A program made the position numbers and the translations under genes. DNA of 64,000 nucleotides from NCBI RefSeq assembly GCF_022539315.1, contig NC_066319.1:28482093-28546092 (forward strand). The letters run 5' to 3'. The notes beneath the pieces are model-generated. The model was not told where the DNA came from. It did not search any database and saw only the letters and a program-made list of their open reading frames with translations. Below are positions 1-13,990 of the stretch, piece after piece; within the stretch, counting starts at the first letter, position 1; the number at the start of each line of letters is the position of its first letter. This stretch comes from Serinus canaria (taxonomy: Eukaryota > Chordata > Aves > Passeriformes > Fringillidae).

Positions 1-3000
1 CATTTCATGACCACCTTCTTTGAGTCCACTTTGTTATTAAACAGTCCTGGCTTTTGGCATTAGCCTGAAAGCAGAACATGCAACTGCTCAGACAGGACCT
101 CTGCCTTGGCTTTCTTGTCATATATCCTCAAAAAGGCAAGACTTTTCAGTAACAAGTTGATTTATGTCATCCAATAAATATATTAATAGTCTTTGTATGG
201 GTCATTTACAAACAAATAATAACTCCACAGGTGGGAGGATGGGGCTAACACCATAGGCCCCAAACTGCCAGCTGGGCCATAGCCTGAGGTTCAGCTACCT
301 GGAAAGAGTCTGGAAGCTAACAGGCAAGAAAGCAGATGTGACATGGAAAGCTGAATGTAAGAGGGAATATTGTGAGGAGCTGGCAAAGGGTGCAGGTGGT
401 GCTGTGAGGGCCGGCTGGATCCCTTGTGTGGTTACGGGGAACATGTGTGAGCAACAGCCAAACCACAAGATAGCTGGAGTGGAGCACTGGGGACATTCTG
501 GGAAATGGGGCCTTGCCAGGCCAGCATGCCTGGTAGCCATACCTGTAACAGCATATATGCCTGAGTTAGCCTGGTTAGCAGTATCAGAAATAGCAAACTC
601 AAAAATGGATATATGGCAAAACCAGGACTACAAGGGAAAACTAGTTAGGTGCAGGTTGTCTCTCTTGACTGAGGAAAGAAAATAGAGATGCAGGGATGGT
701 AAAGAAAGAGTTCAAGGAACACAGAAATGGATAATAAGAAACACAATTCCTGTGTCTGGGAGCATTTGTCAAGCAGCCCTATGCTTGACCACTGCAGCTA
801 GAGCCATAAATGAAACAAACCCTTTGTTTCTGACTATGCCACCAGAGTCAGACCACCCCAGCCAGAGGACAGGGCTTAGCAGTGCAGGGGATTAGCTTTT
901 GCTAGCTGGACAGACAGATTGAGCATCCCAGCAGAACCAGTTTTGTGCCTGTTCCAGAGCAGATGGCAGTAGCAGCCATCCACTACTGTGTAACACCTAG
1001 GATTAAGTGGGTTTTTGGTTTTCAGTTGAATTAATACAGTTAAACTATTGGAACTAAAGAAGGTGCCTTGTTTACCTTCAAACTCATGGTGTACACCCAA
1101 GAAAAATATTTTCCGGGAAAACCATTCCCACTGAGAAATCAGTATTGCATGTCCTCTGCCTTAGTGTAGGCACTGATTAAGAAATAGAAAATATGCAACA
1201 AGCCTTTCTGTGAAGTGATGCTTAAAAGTTCTGCAAGCACTCCCAGCAGAAGTTATAAATGCAGACTTCAAAAACTTGACAGAAAAAAGCAAGTTGCTCA
1301 GAATGTACTTCATCTGAGCATTGGCTGAATGCTTCATCCAGACTTATTTTACTGAAATTAGTCAACCCATCTCCAACTTGAAAGAAATATATCTTGTCTT
1401 TAAGCTCTACAATATTTAATTATACCTCAGATCACCCACAAATCAGCAGAGGCTGTACTTTTCAGAATTTCTCCGTGTCAGTGTTGTTATACCCCTGCAT
1501 TTCTGTGCTGCAGCCAGACCAGCACTACTTGCAAGCAGACCAGCTAAGAAAAGGTGATTAATGACCCCACAGAGACTAAGCTGTGAGATATCTCTCATTG
1601 GCCCGAATATTAAGTAGTGGATTCACCCTTGCAGCCTTTTCTTGATGTTCCCAAGTCTCCTTCCCCTGGCAGATCCAGGGTTTGTCCTCACCTGGTGCCA
1701 GTAGCCCTATGCACCCAGAGCTTCAGGTCTTCTTTCCCAGGGCAAACTGGCCATCTCACTCTAGAGTTCCTGATACCTTGCACCCTGCTGTAACCTCTTC
1801 TGAAGGCACTTTTTGCTCCAGGCTTGCTACAAGGAAAATAAGTTACTTAGATGCCATATCTACCAGCACTCTGGAAAACTCCAGGCCTGCTGAGGCACTG
1901 GCAGAGGGCTGAAAACAAACAATTTTTTTTTGCTGAATGCTCTCTCACAGCACAAGAACAGGGGCAAAGCCAGACTTAGTATATCGTCAAATTTATCAGA
2001 TATGATAACTAATATCAACTGCAGAACTGTTTATGAGAAAGCAAGAGAAAGCTGGGGACTTTTAGCAGAACTCGGCAAATGGGCCACCATTAAGAATTCT
2101 ACATAATTTGAACTATTTATCCAGTTGAATATTTATTTAATTTTAAGCAACATCCCTTTTGCCCCCTCAGAAATTTTTTTCCCCACGGTTATTAGGATTT
2201 TCAATATTGTTGCCTTGATTTGGGAGAAGAGTATATATCTCCTTTTCACACATCAAGCTACATTCTCACATTAAAAAGAAAAGTCAGGCAACCAAGCTGA
2301 TTTCCAGCTACATCTGCTTTTAGATCAGAGCTGTTCTCCTGGCTAACCAGTGGGATGGATCAGAAGTCATGGCCCAGGATGCTTGAGGGTCTTAATCAAC
2401 AAGCTGTTAGGTCTGAAAAAGGGCACCTGGTGTGAGGAAAAAGAACTAAGAAGAGCAGCATGAACTGCACAATAACTTGGGACTAGCATCAGGAATTCTA
2501 ATGTAAACAGATTTTTGTGGGTAAATCCATCACTCCGCTCACAGTCACAATGAGCTTGTATTCAAGAGTTTCTGCAGCCTAAAAGGGTAGCATATCCTCC
2601 CACCTGCACCATAACCCAACCAGCAACTTTACAAGGATCACAGTGCCCTGGAGCCCAGCCCCTTCACCATCACCTTGGCCAGGCCCAGACCCCATGGCCT
2701 CTAAACTTCCCTCCTTGCTCTGATTTCTCATAAAGCCTGAGAACCTCTGCACTAATTGGAGAGCCTCACAAGAAAGGGCAATTTGTTACCACAGGAGCAT
2801 ATTTCACATGCAGCACCATGTTAAGCACCTGGTGTGAGGATTCTGTAAAATTTCAAGCTAGGACTACGGTCTTAAGTTTTACACAACTGACTGGGGACAT
2901 ACATCCTCACTTTCTTCAGCTGTCCCATTTTCACTGCTTGCAAATTACTGACCTTCCCTTAGCCCCATCTCCTCCACGCCTCAACTAACACAACTCAACA

Positions 3001-4500
3001 TGCCCTTTCTGTTGGCTTGTACTGCATAAAGCCTGTGCCATTATTTTTTATTAATCTAGATATCACTAGGCTTAATGGCAATCCAGTTTTGCCAGCTTCT
3101 CGCAATATTCCCTCTCACATTTAGCTTTCCACGTCACATCCACTTTCTTGCCCGTTAACAATTTAACTGAGCATACAGGCATTGCTAGGTTACTTTAGTG
3201 CTTAAGGAGTATCTTTCCCACATAGCCATTGCTATTTTCCAGAGATTTACCACAGAAATCATCTCCAGTTGCCACAATCAGGACTAAAGGCACAACTTCC
3301 ACCACCCAAGCACAGAAGTTTGCTGTTCCCTCAGCCCCACAATATGCCCTGGAGGCAGCAATAGCCACCACCAGCCTTTTCTCAAAAGGATGATGAGCTA
3401 TCCTGTCATATAATGTGAGCTACTAAGCAAGTAAGCAGGTAATTTTCCAACAGCGACTAAGCGCAATTCTGAATTTGAGGTGGGATTTCGACACTTGCCT
3501 TCATGGTTTCTGTGATGATATTTCCTGTTCCCCCTCTCATGCCCTATTCCATCTCTCCAAGCTGAAACAGCCTAGGAAGGGGCTGATCCACTTTGCCACC
3601 CACACAGATGCCTGCACTGCCAAACCAGCACCAATGGCCATGCCCTTTTTCATCACCAGACCAGCAAGAATCCAACCTCACCTTCACATCCACAAGTATG
3701 TTTGCAATTATAGTAACTTTTCTTTTTGTTATATTATGTGAGACCCAAGTCTTTGGGCAGTGGTCTAGGGAGCTCAGCAATGGGAATCTCAGCAGGCACC
3801 TACACAGCACTCCTGTCATGCTGCCCAAGTCACAAGGCAGGCAAGGAAAGGATTTCCAGCAAGGAAGAAAGAGCATAATAGAATCCAGCAGAGGCACTGG
3901 TATTTATGGTAGGCCTCATCAGGTTCCATCCTTCTCCTTGTAGCACCCTTACAAATAGGAAAAGATACCAGTAACCTTGTCTACTCTCTGCATGTAACTC
4001 CCCTGCTTGGATGCAGAAAGCCAGGATAGCACAAGGAACATAATTTAAGAGCATCTGACCTCAGCCTTGGTAAATTGGGCCCATAGTAAAACCCCGTCTG
4101 TATCACTGTACATACAGAGTGCATAATTATGAAGCTGCATTTTTGCCCTCTGAACAACCTCCATATGATACCCAGGAGATATTTCCTGTTCTCAGCACTG
4201 TTATGTCATTAACTTTCCCACTTGTTTTGATTGTTTGTCTCTCAAGCTGAAGTGTATAGAACTGGGAAAGCCACAGCCAAGAAAAGTCATTAATACAAAC
4301 ATCACAAATATTTATGATGGACACTCAAAAAAAAGTATTCCACGATGCATTATCTTGTTTTCCACATAGCTCAGTAAGGGCTAGAGTGCCTTAGAGCTCT
4401 ATTCTGCTTCGGCTCACTTCCATTTTCCTCCAAGCAGCAAGGGCACCTCAGAGCAATGAGGATTTTCTGGCCCTTTAACAATCCCCTTGTCCGCCAGACT
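1..4500. other. Intergenic, no gene seen
   Basis: Only short ORFs (the longest are 115-117 codons) without recognisable domains, often overlapping on both strands. Expected to be the spacer between SMOC1 and SLC10A1. Confidence 0.6.
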
Positions 4501-4539
4501 TCCTCCTTTCATAGCCCCCATGTGCTCCCTCCCCTCTTC

Positions 4540-4870
4540 CCCAGGGCTAGTTAATATGTGCCAAATCCTGACACCCTGAATGGTTTCCCAACGCCGACAC
4601 TAATCACGTTTTCGGGAGCAGGTCAGCAGTGAAGGAGCTGAAATTCGTGTGAAAAAGTCCCTGGGATGGCCCCGGTGCCTCACACCTGCATGGCCTATTC
4701 ATCTGCACTGTTTACACATTGTCATCCACAATTAATTCTTTCCAGGGACGCTCCACTGCCTGCCCTCCCGTTGCACAGGGACCCCATTCTGAGCTGTTGT
4801 GTCTGTTAAATTGAGCATGGGGTGCTGCGATTAAATTAAGTTTTGTGGCACTCTCTCTCTTTCTCTCCCT
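4540..4870. promoter_or_regulatory. Candidate conserved non-coding element
   Basis: Non-repetitive, with retained CpGs and a forkhead-type TGTTTAC near 4709, an ATTAATT homeodomain core near 4731-4737 and an E-box CACCTG near 4684. It has the texture of a conserved enhancer, judged by eye only. No ORF of interest. Confidence 0.25.
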
Positions 4871-4893
4871 CCCTTCCCTTCTCTTTTCTCTCC
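4846..4893 (+). repeat. Polypyrimidine (CT-rich) tract
   Basis: Long CT-only stretch flanking the candidate element at 4540-4870; a low-complexity sequence. Confidence 0.8.
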
Positions 4894-7559
4894 ATTAATA
4901 ACGATGCCTGATGGAAGATTGCTGGCACTGGAGTAAAGAAGTAATTACAGGCACTAAAAGTAGGGAAAGAAAAGTTTCTCTGTGGAAATGTGAATGGGGA
5001 CATCTTTTCTGGCTAGCCAACATTTCTCTCAGTGCGAGGTGGGAACCACAGCCGCATGCAATTCCAGGGTACAAACAGGAGAAAGGAGAGGAGGGCATGG
5101 GGGCACACATGATGATCTCCCATAGAGTAAACTGTCAAAATTTGGATCTGTGAGTGTCTTTAGCCACTGGCCTGAATATAGGTTTTATTCAGCAATTCAC
5201 ATTCTCACCTTCTACTGCAGCCACGTTTGTGCGTATACATGGCATACACCAGCCTGGTTGCTCTTCTCACAAAGTGTCATACCCAAAGGCACAGGGAGAA
5301 ATTCCCTGGTTAACTGGCTAGCAAGTCACCTCCTCACACTGGCACACTCCTGCACTGTTGCGTAAAACAAGGAATAAGAATTGCTCAGTGGAGATGAGAA
5401 GGAAAACAAGAGACAGGAATTTGACCAGCTTCTGCAAAACCTCAAGGCAGCAGCTTTTTCTGCCAAGTATTTTGCTCATCCATGAAGTGGACAACTGGTT
5501 TTTATTACTGGGACCTCTTCAAAGTTGAAGAGCCATTTTTGCTGAAAACAGAATTGTGCAGCTTTCCAAGCAAGTGGAGCTGGGTGAATTTGGCTTTACA
5601 TCTTTGTTCAGCTACTTGCAGGACTCACTACCATAACAAACTGCAGTCCCACAGCATTGCACACCAAGTGTCCTCTTGGTAAGAAGAGCAGAGCTCAGAC
5701 TTTTCCAGCCAGCATTAGAGCTACAGCCACACTAAAGAGCAGCCTCTGTTTGCTCATGTCAGCCATACTCCAAGAAAACCCCACCAAACAACAAAAAACA
5801 AACCAAAAAAAAGAAAACACCTGAAAATCGCCTGAAGGAAAGTTCTGAGACCCCAATATCCAAGACACACATGAAACATAACAAAATTAATTGACTACAA
5901 GCACAGTCTTTTAAGGCTTGGCAAATAGCAGCCTCTCTGATTTTTATACTGTGTAAGAAAATTGCCCCTGCAACACAAAAATCTTTATGCTAGCAATCAA
6001 AGAAACAGCCTCCTCCTAAACACCACTGTAAAATACTGTTGCATGTACATAGGAAACCTGCTGGATGTAAACCACGTGCTACATCCCCCTCTAGTGCTGA
6101 ACTACTACAGAATAATAACCTAATGCTGCTACCGCTTTCTTCAGGTGGAGCAGACACCTTTCTGCAACAATCCATAATTAGACTTCATAAAAAACCTGAA
6201 GGACAGCTGCCACATTTGAAGGCACCTTTATGGGGTGATTGCTCTACAGAAGATGGATTCACAGGGGCTGACAAGTCCAAGAGTCCTTAAAATTAACAAG
6301 ATTTTAATACTTCCTAAATACCAATGTGAACCTGGACAAATTTGTTTAGTTTAGCAAGTCTCCTTATTGATTCTGTACCTCCTTTTAAAAACTAGGGAGC
6401 TATACACTTCACACACCGGATCAACACCTATCCCATGGCATCACAGGTCTTCAGAGCTTCATACCAAGCACCTAGGCAAAACAGCCCCTCTATGAGCACC
6501 AGCTAGAAAATAACTCTCCCAGTCATCCTCCACCATAGCAGCCATGATCTTGCAGGCCTTATTCAGGTAAGCAGCCTGACTGAGTCAGGCAGAGAGCACC
6601 AGCTTTCACCAGCTGCCTGGATTCTATTGCATTACCCTGTCTCACCTCCTGCCTCACGTACAAGGACCATCAGGCCTGACACCAGGGGGGCACCAGCCCT
6701 ACAGGTCTCTTAGGTGCATGACAGCTCACACCAAAATCATGCTGACTGCAAATCTTAGCTCTCAAGCATGCATGGCAGTGTGTGTTACATGTCCCACTCT
6801 CCCATGCTTAGGTGGCCAGTCTACATTTACCTTGTGTCCCTCTGTACAAGAGCCACAGGCTGTTAACAGAAGAGGGAAGAAGCCAGAGAGCAGTCAGGCA
6901 TCAGGGAAAGTCAAATCCAAAGAAGGCCCTGGGGGCTGAAGAGAGCAGAGGCAGGCTGGCTTCAGCAGGTTACCTGGGTCAGACTGGGTAGAGTTCAGGA
7001 TTTACAACCAGCATGAGCATAGATATCAGTCTAGCTGGCAGCCCCAGCTGGATGTGGGAGCACAGCAGTACAGCACAACACCAGCACCGTGTTCCTTACC
7101 CCATCCTTTCTCATCAGCTGACAGAGCCTGCTTCCACAGTCCTTCCAACCTGATATTACAGGCACAGAGCACACAAATTTTATCAAAAGGCCTCTGCAGC
7201 CTTCTGGCAAAAACATCATCACTCAGCAGAGTGGTGCAGCTGACAGGCTCCTGTACCAGCCAGCCATGTTTCACCACCAGCTGCAAGCACTCTCTGCCTC
7301 CTCTTTTTATTCAGCCTTTAGGAGAAGTAATCTCAATTCTTCTTTCCAGGTGGGTGAAACTTGCCAAAGAACAGCTGAACATACTTCTTTATAATGGAGG
7401 TGTTTGAGAAACCTTAGTGGTAGGTGTTGAGAGCAACCCTGCCTATGAAAACTTGAGGTGAAGGCTCTAGATTTAATTATTTTCCTGAAGCAGAACTACT
7501 AGTACTCTTAGTAATATAACTGTTACAAAACCTGCAAGCTGCCTACTACCCTTTCCTCC

Positions 7560-8340
7560 CATTGAAACAATGAGAGTGGAGGATGCTCAGCAAATTATAC
7601 CACTTTCCCAGTTAATAAACAATTCTCAAAATTATGCACTGTTTTGAAGTGCTCTATAAACATATATTAATCAATCATTAAATAATTAAGATAACTCTCT
7701 GTTCTTTTTCTCTGGCACTCCCAAGTTGATGGATGTTCCTATAGCAACAGAGGAGCAGGACTGAGGGCAGGGGGAACGCAGGGCTCAGAGGCGATGCTAG
7801 CACGGGACCTTTGCTCTCCAGCCCTCCAAAAGTCACGCAGGGCAAGCGGAAGGGGGCTGCCAGAGGTGACATGCAGGAAGGAGGCTTTCAATTTTAATGG
7901 AAATTCTAACGATGACAGTCTATGCAAATAGGTACATGAAAGAGGAGAGGAAACAGACCGGGGGAAGGGGGGAGAAATTAACCCTGGATCAGATTTCAAA
8001 GCAGAGCCAGGAATAATTTTTGGAGCTAAGAATAGTTGCAGTGCATCTTGCTCCCACTGGGCTCAAGCCTTGCATAATCCTTAGACTCGGGGTCTGAAAT
8101 TTCAGCTGGGAGGGGGAGGGAAGCCAGCCTGAACAGTTCAGGAAATGTGGCTGTCCAGTCTGCAGCCCCATCACCTTTATGATTCCTTTGTGTTACCAAA
8201 AAGCACTCTTTAACAAAGGAGCTGTCCTTCTGCTTTTGCAGGGCCCTTGCAGTTGTTTTGCAAATGAGATTGCTTGATTGGTGAGCAAAATCAGAGATCT
8301 TTTGAAGCTGTTGCCCAGGAAAGGGGGAGGGCAAGGAGTT
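7560..8340. promoter_or_regulatory. Candidate conserved non-coding element
   Basis: Contains a perfect octamer ATGCAAAT at 7922-7929, another TGCAAATGAG near 8258-8267 and several ATTAA cores. Short minus-strand ORFs overlap but show no family likeness. Conservation is inferred from texture only. Confidence 0.25.
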
Positions 8341-9669
8341 CAATTATCCCTCACAATATGTAGTAGGACCTACTTCATCCTATAAAGAGCTGTTGAGAAT
8401 GAACCAAAGTAACTTCTGAACTGACTTTTACATAAATTTCATCAGAAATCCCAGGAAGACCTTACAGACACCTGTAGAAGAGAACAGAGTCTGCTGAATT
8501 CACAGGAGACACTCCTGTCCCTTTGCAGCCTTCTCACCTCCCTTGGTGACAGCTGAACCAGAGGCTGCTCCAGCCCCAGCCAGTCCCCAAGCAGGCAAAT
8601 TCAGTCTTTAGATTGTTGGGAAATCTGCTGAACCAACACCAAAGGGCAGCCCCTCCACTACATCCAGCCTGCAGACCTTCTGGAGCTTATTGGTGTAGAT
8701 CACATCAACACCCAGTGGGAACCCACTGGGAGATCTTTTTTAATCAGAAAACAGTTTCTGCAACACAAAAAGTGCCTATGGGAAGAGAGGGATGCTGCTG
8801 ACAAGAAATGATGCTTTGTTGCTGTGAACTGGAACCGAGCACTTTGCTTCAACAGCCACAAACTTTTTCAATTCAGCTGAGTTCAGCATGGAAAGGAACT
8901 TTCCCGAAAAGGCCTCTTTTTTTTTATCCTGTGCTTGGGGCTTGTGGCTGAGCACTCACTGAGAAGAACGTGGACCTTGCCCAAGCTTTATGGGAGCTGG
9001 GCAGAGCTCCCAAGGAGCAGAGCCCAGAGGAGAGAATGGGACCCAAACTCAAGGAAAGGCACTGCCTATTTTAATGTTAAGCAGACTTGAAACTAAACAT
9101 TTCATGTCAGTTCAACAAATTGAAACAAAACATTCCTACCTCAGAAATGTCAAAATGCTTCACTTTGATCCAAAAAAATGTCAAAACAGAACAGGGAAAC
9201 ATTTCTGAACATGACTGTTATAATTCCAGGAAACAATTTCTCCTAATCTTTGCCCCAGTTTGTTCTGTTCTGAAAAACAGAAATTCAAAATTTTACAAAG
9301 CTGTAGTTAGAGCCATTTATCACAGGAGGGACCAATACTGCTTATACATGCATGTGTGTGTGAGCACTGTAACTCCCACACGTAGCACATCCACCGTGCC
9401 TTTCAGTGGCACCCCCAGGACCCTCTCAGGGCTGGTTGCAACACCAAAGAACTACCAGGCCTCCAGCCCCATGACCAGAGAATGCCTTTCAGTCTGTAGG
9501 AGGTCCCACATGCCTGGGAATTTCCAGTACAAGTGCACTGTCAAACACAGGTGGTGGCTGTCCACACGGTACCTAAAAACCAGGGTGTTTAGGGCTGGCA
9601 CAGCCATCTCTACCATCACCACAGGGGTCACACACAACCCAGTTTAGAGTCCTCCTGCTCTCCTCCAGG

Positions 9670-9880
9670 GTGGGCCCAGGGTTTGGTGCTGATGTCAATA
9701 ACAGGAAACTGGTTTGAATAATCTCCTGTTTTGGGAACAAGTGTTAAAAACAACATGTCCTTTAAAAATAGAGGGAAGAGTGTAGGAATGTCACAGCTGC
9801 AGTATAATTTGGCTTGTGATGCTAATTTATATTGCTGAGGATCCTCTCCCCTGAGCATAATTAAGAACATGCTAATATGG
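9670..9880. promoter_or_regulatory. Candidate conserved non-coding element
   Basis: Unique AT-rich sequence with paired TGCTAAT cores (near 9818 and 9870) and a CATAATTAAG. No ORF or repeat explains it. Confidence 0.2.
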
Positions 9881-11145
9881 AGAAAGATGACATGCTCCTA
9901 ATCATGCACTGCATGCCCAAGGTGGATCGATGTATCTACTTTCACCTCAGTAAGTGTAATTCTTATGCTGCATCCAGTAACAGCTGGATGACTTTGTATG
10001 GACTCACCTACAGTGTTCTTGCTGTCCAGCTGAGGGCTACAAATATGGCTGGCTGTGTCACTGGCCTCTCAGAGAAAGTGATCCCAGGAGTTCTCTGTGC
10101 CAAGTAACAGCTAAACCAGGGAATAAAATCTTCCCCTGTGTTCCCTCTCTGCCCACCAAAGCTTTTTAGCTGTTCTGTTTCCCATTTGCTAAGGACAGCC
10201 TTCTTCTTCCAGAAAGCTAAAAGACATTCAAAAACATCTCTGTACATTTATTTTTCACAGTCTTTCAGTGTTGACTTCCTCCATGACATATTTTCAGAGT
10301 CCCCTGGTGCCAGGTCCTGTATTGTTCCTATAAGCTGAGGACACTGTGAGGGGTCCACTGTGGCTCTCTCCCACTGGTGGGATAGCTGACGTGACCAGAT
10401 AAGCCACATACACCCTAGCCCTCTAGACCAAACTGGCCAGGACTGAGACTCTAAGCTCCTCTCCTGCCAGACACTCAGCACCCATTGCCTCAGTTTCCCT
10501 GCTATAGACCAGTCCTTCCCTAGTACCTTCACCTGGGGGAATTTTCTTTATCTTGGTCTCTTCCTTACTGAGGGAAAAAAACTTCTTTAAATATTTCCCA
10601 GCCGGCACTTCTGCAAAAGCAGCACCTATCATCATCCCTAGACATACAGTGTTGCACCAGTAGATATATTTCTCTTTTTTTATAAGTAATGCATAATATT
10701 TCATTCTGCTAATTCTCTGATTCTCTCCAACACTTCCAAACTCATTTACCCTCTAAGCATGTTAAAATAAACTGCAGGGACAAGTCATATTGCATCTACA
10801 GCTGAACACTCTCTTGCGTTCCATGGTTGCCCAAACAGTACCCTCCAGACTCATTCCTTGTGGGTTGGCAGGAGCCCAGGGCTTACAGGCTCTCTGAGTA
10901 TCTGCATCTGTATCTCATATCTGATGCAAAATCAGTTTCTTGCTGAGATGTTGCAGTTTCTTCATGAGACTCTTGCAAAAGCCTAAAAGAACATGTAGAA
11001 GACTTTCTCCATCACAGGGCTGTCCTGGGCTGCAAGAGGAGTGTGGATCTGAGATGGGCTGCCTTCCAGGTGATGATTGTCGCCACCTCAGAAACAGCTT
11101 GCAGCAGCCTTGCCAGTTGCTGGGTTTCATCCCTAAATATAGGAA

Positions 11146-11210
11146 GGGTTATGTGATGAAGGGTGAATAAGAGATTTTAGGGTTTATGTGATGAAGATGA
11201 ATAAGAGATC
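11146..11210 (+). repeat. Imperfect 33-bp tandem duplication
   Basis: GGGTTATGTGATGAAGGG at 11146 is repeated from 11180 as GGGTTTATGTGATGAAG, each followed by TGAATAAGAGAT. Confidence 0.8.
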
Positions 11211-11573
11211 TCCCTTGTAGGGACACAAGTGTACTGACACTATGAGGAAGCAGTATAGCCCCTCTGAGAACCAAGGTATGCATTGTTTTAAAAATAGAAG
11301 ATAATAAGATAAAGAATAACCACAGGGACAGAGAAAATTGGTGTGTAGGTTATGTTCCAAAAGTCGCCTTGGTGAAGCTTCAGATGTTGCCATCATCCCC
11401 CTTGAAGATTATTTCAAGACTAATATATGGATCTTAAGTGTGGCTGTTACCATGGGCACATATCTAATCAAATGGGGTCTAATTATGTATATTACCCAAT
11501 TTGGCATTTGGGAGAATTTCAGTGATGATACTTCTGCTTGTCTGACAAATAACATGATTATTCAGAAAGCTGC

Positions 11574-11632
11574 ATATGTTTTATGTTTATATGTTTTTTT
11601 ATGTTTATATGGTTTTTTTATGTTTATATGTT
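11574..11632 (+). repeat. Three-copy AT-rich tandem repeat
   Basis: ATGTTTATATG occurs at 11583, 11601 and 11620, separated by T-runs, with a period of about 18-19 bp. Confidence 0.85.
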
Positions 11633-12317
11633 GGACTTTGTTCTTTGATAAGAAACTAGCTAACCAAAAGTGCTTTTCACTTGCAAAGTCACAGCCATTA
11701 GCAACCAAATTCAATTAATTATGTTTGATAAGCTAATAAATATATTTAGGACTTTTTGTGCTATGCTCAGTCACCTTTAGAAAACACTTCATCATTAGTC
11801 ACCAAAAAATGAAGTGCTCTCTTTTTTCCAAGGATGAGAACACTTAAAAAATTTAACATTATAAATTACAATGATATTTGCTTTAAAAATAGATTTTAAA
11901 ATTGATGTTTGCCTTCAGCTTCAAGACTGAAAACAGATTCTTTATAAATGTCTTGAATTTATGGGAAAAACAAGGAATTTTTCAGAATCATGTCAGAAAA
12001 AAAGTTAGTGATGCTCATTCTCATGGCCTTACTACATTTAAAAATGTGTTCTCCCATCCTGCTACAATGCCCCCCGGCACAAGTAGAAGGCATGATTTTT
12101 TCCTGTGACACCCACAGAAGAGGAGATTGCCAGCAGAAGGACAGTGGGATGCGTAGTGACAGAGGCTGCAGAGCTGGGCCATGTTTTAAATAATCTGTGA
12201 CAATGATCTGGGAGACAAGACAGGAGCCTGCCAGGCTTGGGTCAAGGTTCTGGGGAGAGGGAGAGGAGTAATCCTACCTGTGCATACAGCAACACACTTT
12301 CCTTCTCTGTCTTTCTG

Positions 12318-12363
12318 TTAACTTTACTTGTCTAGTTTTCTTAACTTTACTTGTCTAGTTTTC
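12318..12363 (+). repeat. Perfect 23-bp tandem duplication
   Basis: Two identical adjacent 23-bp units beginning TTAACTTTACTTG at 12318 and 12341, so a recent event. Confidence 0.9.
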
Positions 12364-13609
12364 TTATAACTATATTTAGGAAAAGGAAAGAGAAAGACCC
12401 CTCTAGAATTGTGTTGTTTTACCTTCAATCCCCATCACACCCACATAGCTGCCAGAAGGAGAACCTGTCAGTTAGAGCAGCCTCTTTCTTCCCCTCCTCC
12501 ATGCCCTGAAATGATAATGAGAGAAGAGACCTTGTAAATCACCAGGTGACCAGAGGCACATCACCTTCTGTGCTTTTCTTCCCGTGACAAGGATTCCTCA
12601 AGTCTGCAAGAGAGAAATATGCAAAGTGGGGAGTTGAGTACAGGGATGAAACAAACTCCTGAGCTACAGAACTGGTAGAACAGAACAGAAAACCACCCAA
12701 ACTGGAGGTGTCCCATCAAGACTAGCAGTAAAAGAGCGTCTCTACCAGAGTGTGCGATGAGTAGGTCAGACCACGATAAGAGAGAAGAAATACTTGGCAG
12801 GATGAGCCATGTGATGTCCAGATGAGAGATCACTGACACCAGCACAAGTTGTGGCAGGTTGGCTTAGGCACATTTATTTTAGAAACCCATTGGTGAACAC
12901 AGCTGCTGATCAGAAAGAAGACAGGAACCGTCTTTTGCAGCCTCAATGTGGATGCATGAAAGACTCCCAGTTGACCACTATCTTCAGCATGAGGATGCCT
13001 GCCCCAACCACTAGGCAGGTGGTGTGTTAAGGGCATGACTTACCTGGTGCTGTGTTGAGTGCTCCTGCTCCAGCTGCTCAATTAGCTCGTGACTGAGTGG
13101 GTATGACTGGAGTTTGCATGGCTGCCACTGTAACACTTAGGTTAGATGCCATTTATGTAAAATTGAAGTGTCAATAATAAACCACAAAATAGTAGTTGGA
13201 ATATGGGTATCCGAGCTACAGATGGGACCATGTAATTCAATTCTGGTTGTCATCTGATTCAGCCAGCAGATTCTGTGGCAAATTTTGAAGTTCCCGGCTT
13301 CAGTTACTCTATGACACCAGGCACCACACAGCCTCCTCTCCCTCCCCCACCCCACATCATTAAAAGTAACTAAACTCTTGTCTGGTGGTGTCCAGGTGTC
13401 ACAAGACACCTGGTAAGTCTCACCTCTAACTACCCACTTGGCTGTGCTGGAATAGCAGCACTGCAGATGCTGCCTGTGGGGCTCAGTCTGCTCCCACCAA
13501 AGTGCTGGGTGAGATGCTGGCGGAGCACACCCCCAGTTCTGCCTGGCTTTCCAGAGCACAGTAGGGAGCTGCAAGTTAATCAACAATCTTCCACAGCAGG
13601 TCAGCACCC

Positions 13610-13990
13610 CCAGCTATCTGTATTTTCCCGTGTTTGTCATTTTCCATCAGCCTCCATTTTCCTCCAAATCTCTTTGGTGTACCAATTAATCCAGAGGGTT
13701 TTCATTTACTCCGGCCGTCCAAATCAGCAACACACAAATACCCCCCACAATCACTGCCAACAGCTCATAATACATTTTAACTGCTCCTTGGCCTTTGATG
13801 TGTTAGCCTTCTGGGCAACATTATCATTACCCTTTATACCTCTGTGGGTGAATGCAGTGTTGCACATGCTATGTACAATTGGTTTGCTTGTGCCTGAAAT
13901 AAAGTACATTGTCCTAAGAACCTGCAAGAATTGTGCCTTCTTTGCTAGCAAAACCCTGAACCAGCCCAAAACAAACACGAATAACATCCC
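13610..13990. promoter_or_regulatory. Candidate conserved non-coding element inside a long chance ORF
   Basis: Unique sequence with ACCAATTAATCC near 13680, isolated CpGs and pyrimidine-rich blocks. The 204-codon + frame at 13467-14081 runs through it without recognisable domains, so I favour a regulatory reading. Confidence 0.25.

Noticed and set aside
9087..9647. 186-codon + strand ORF
   Set aside because: Low-complexity composition without family likeness and no promoter or Kozak support; taken as chance.
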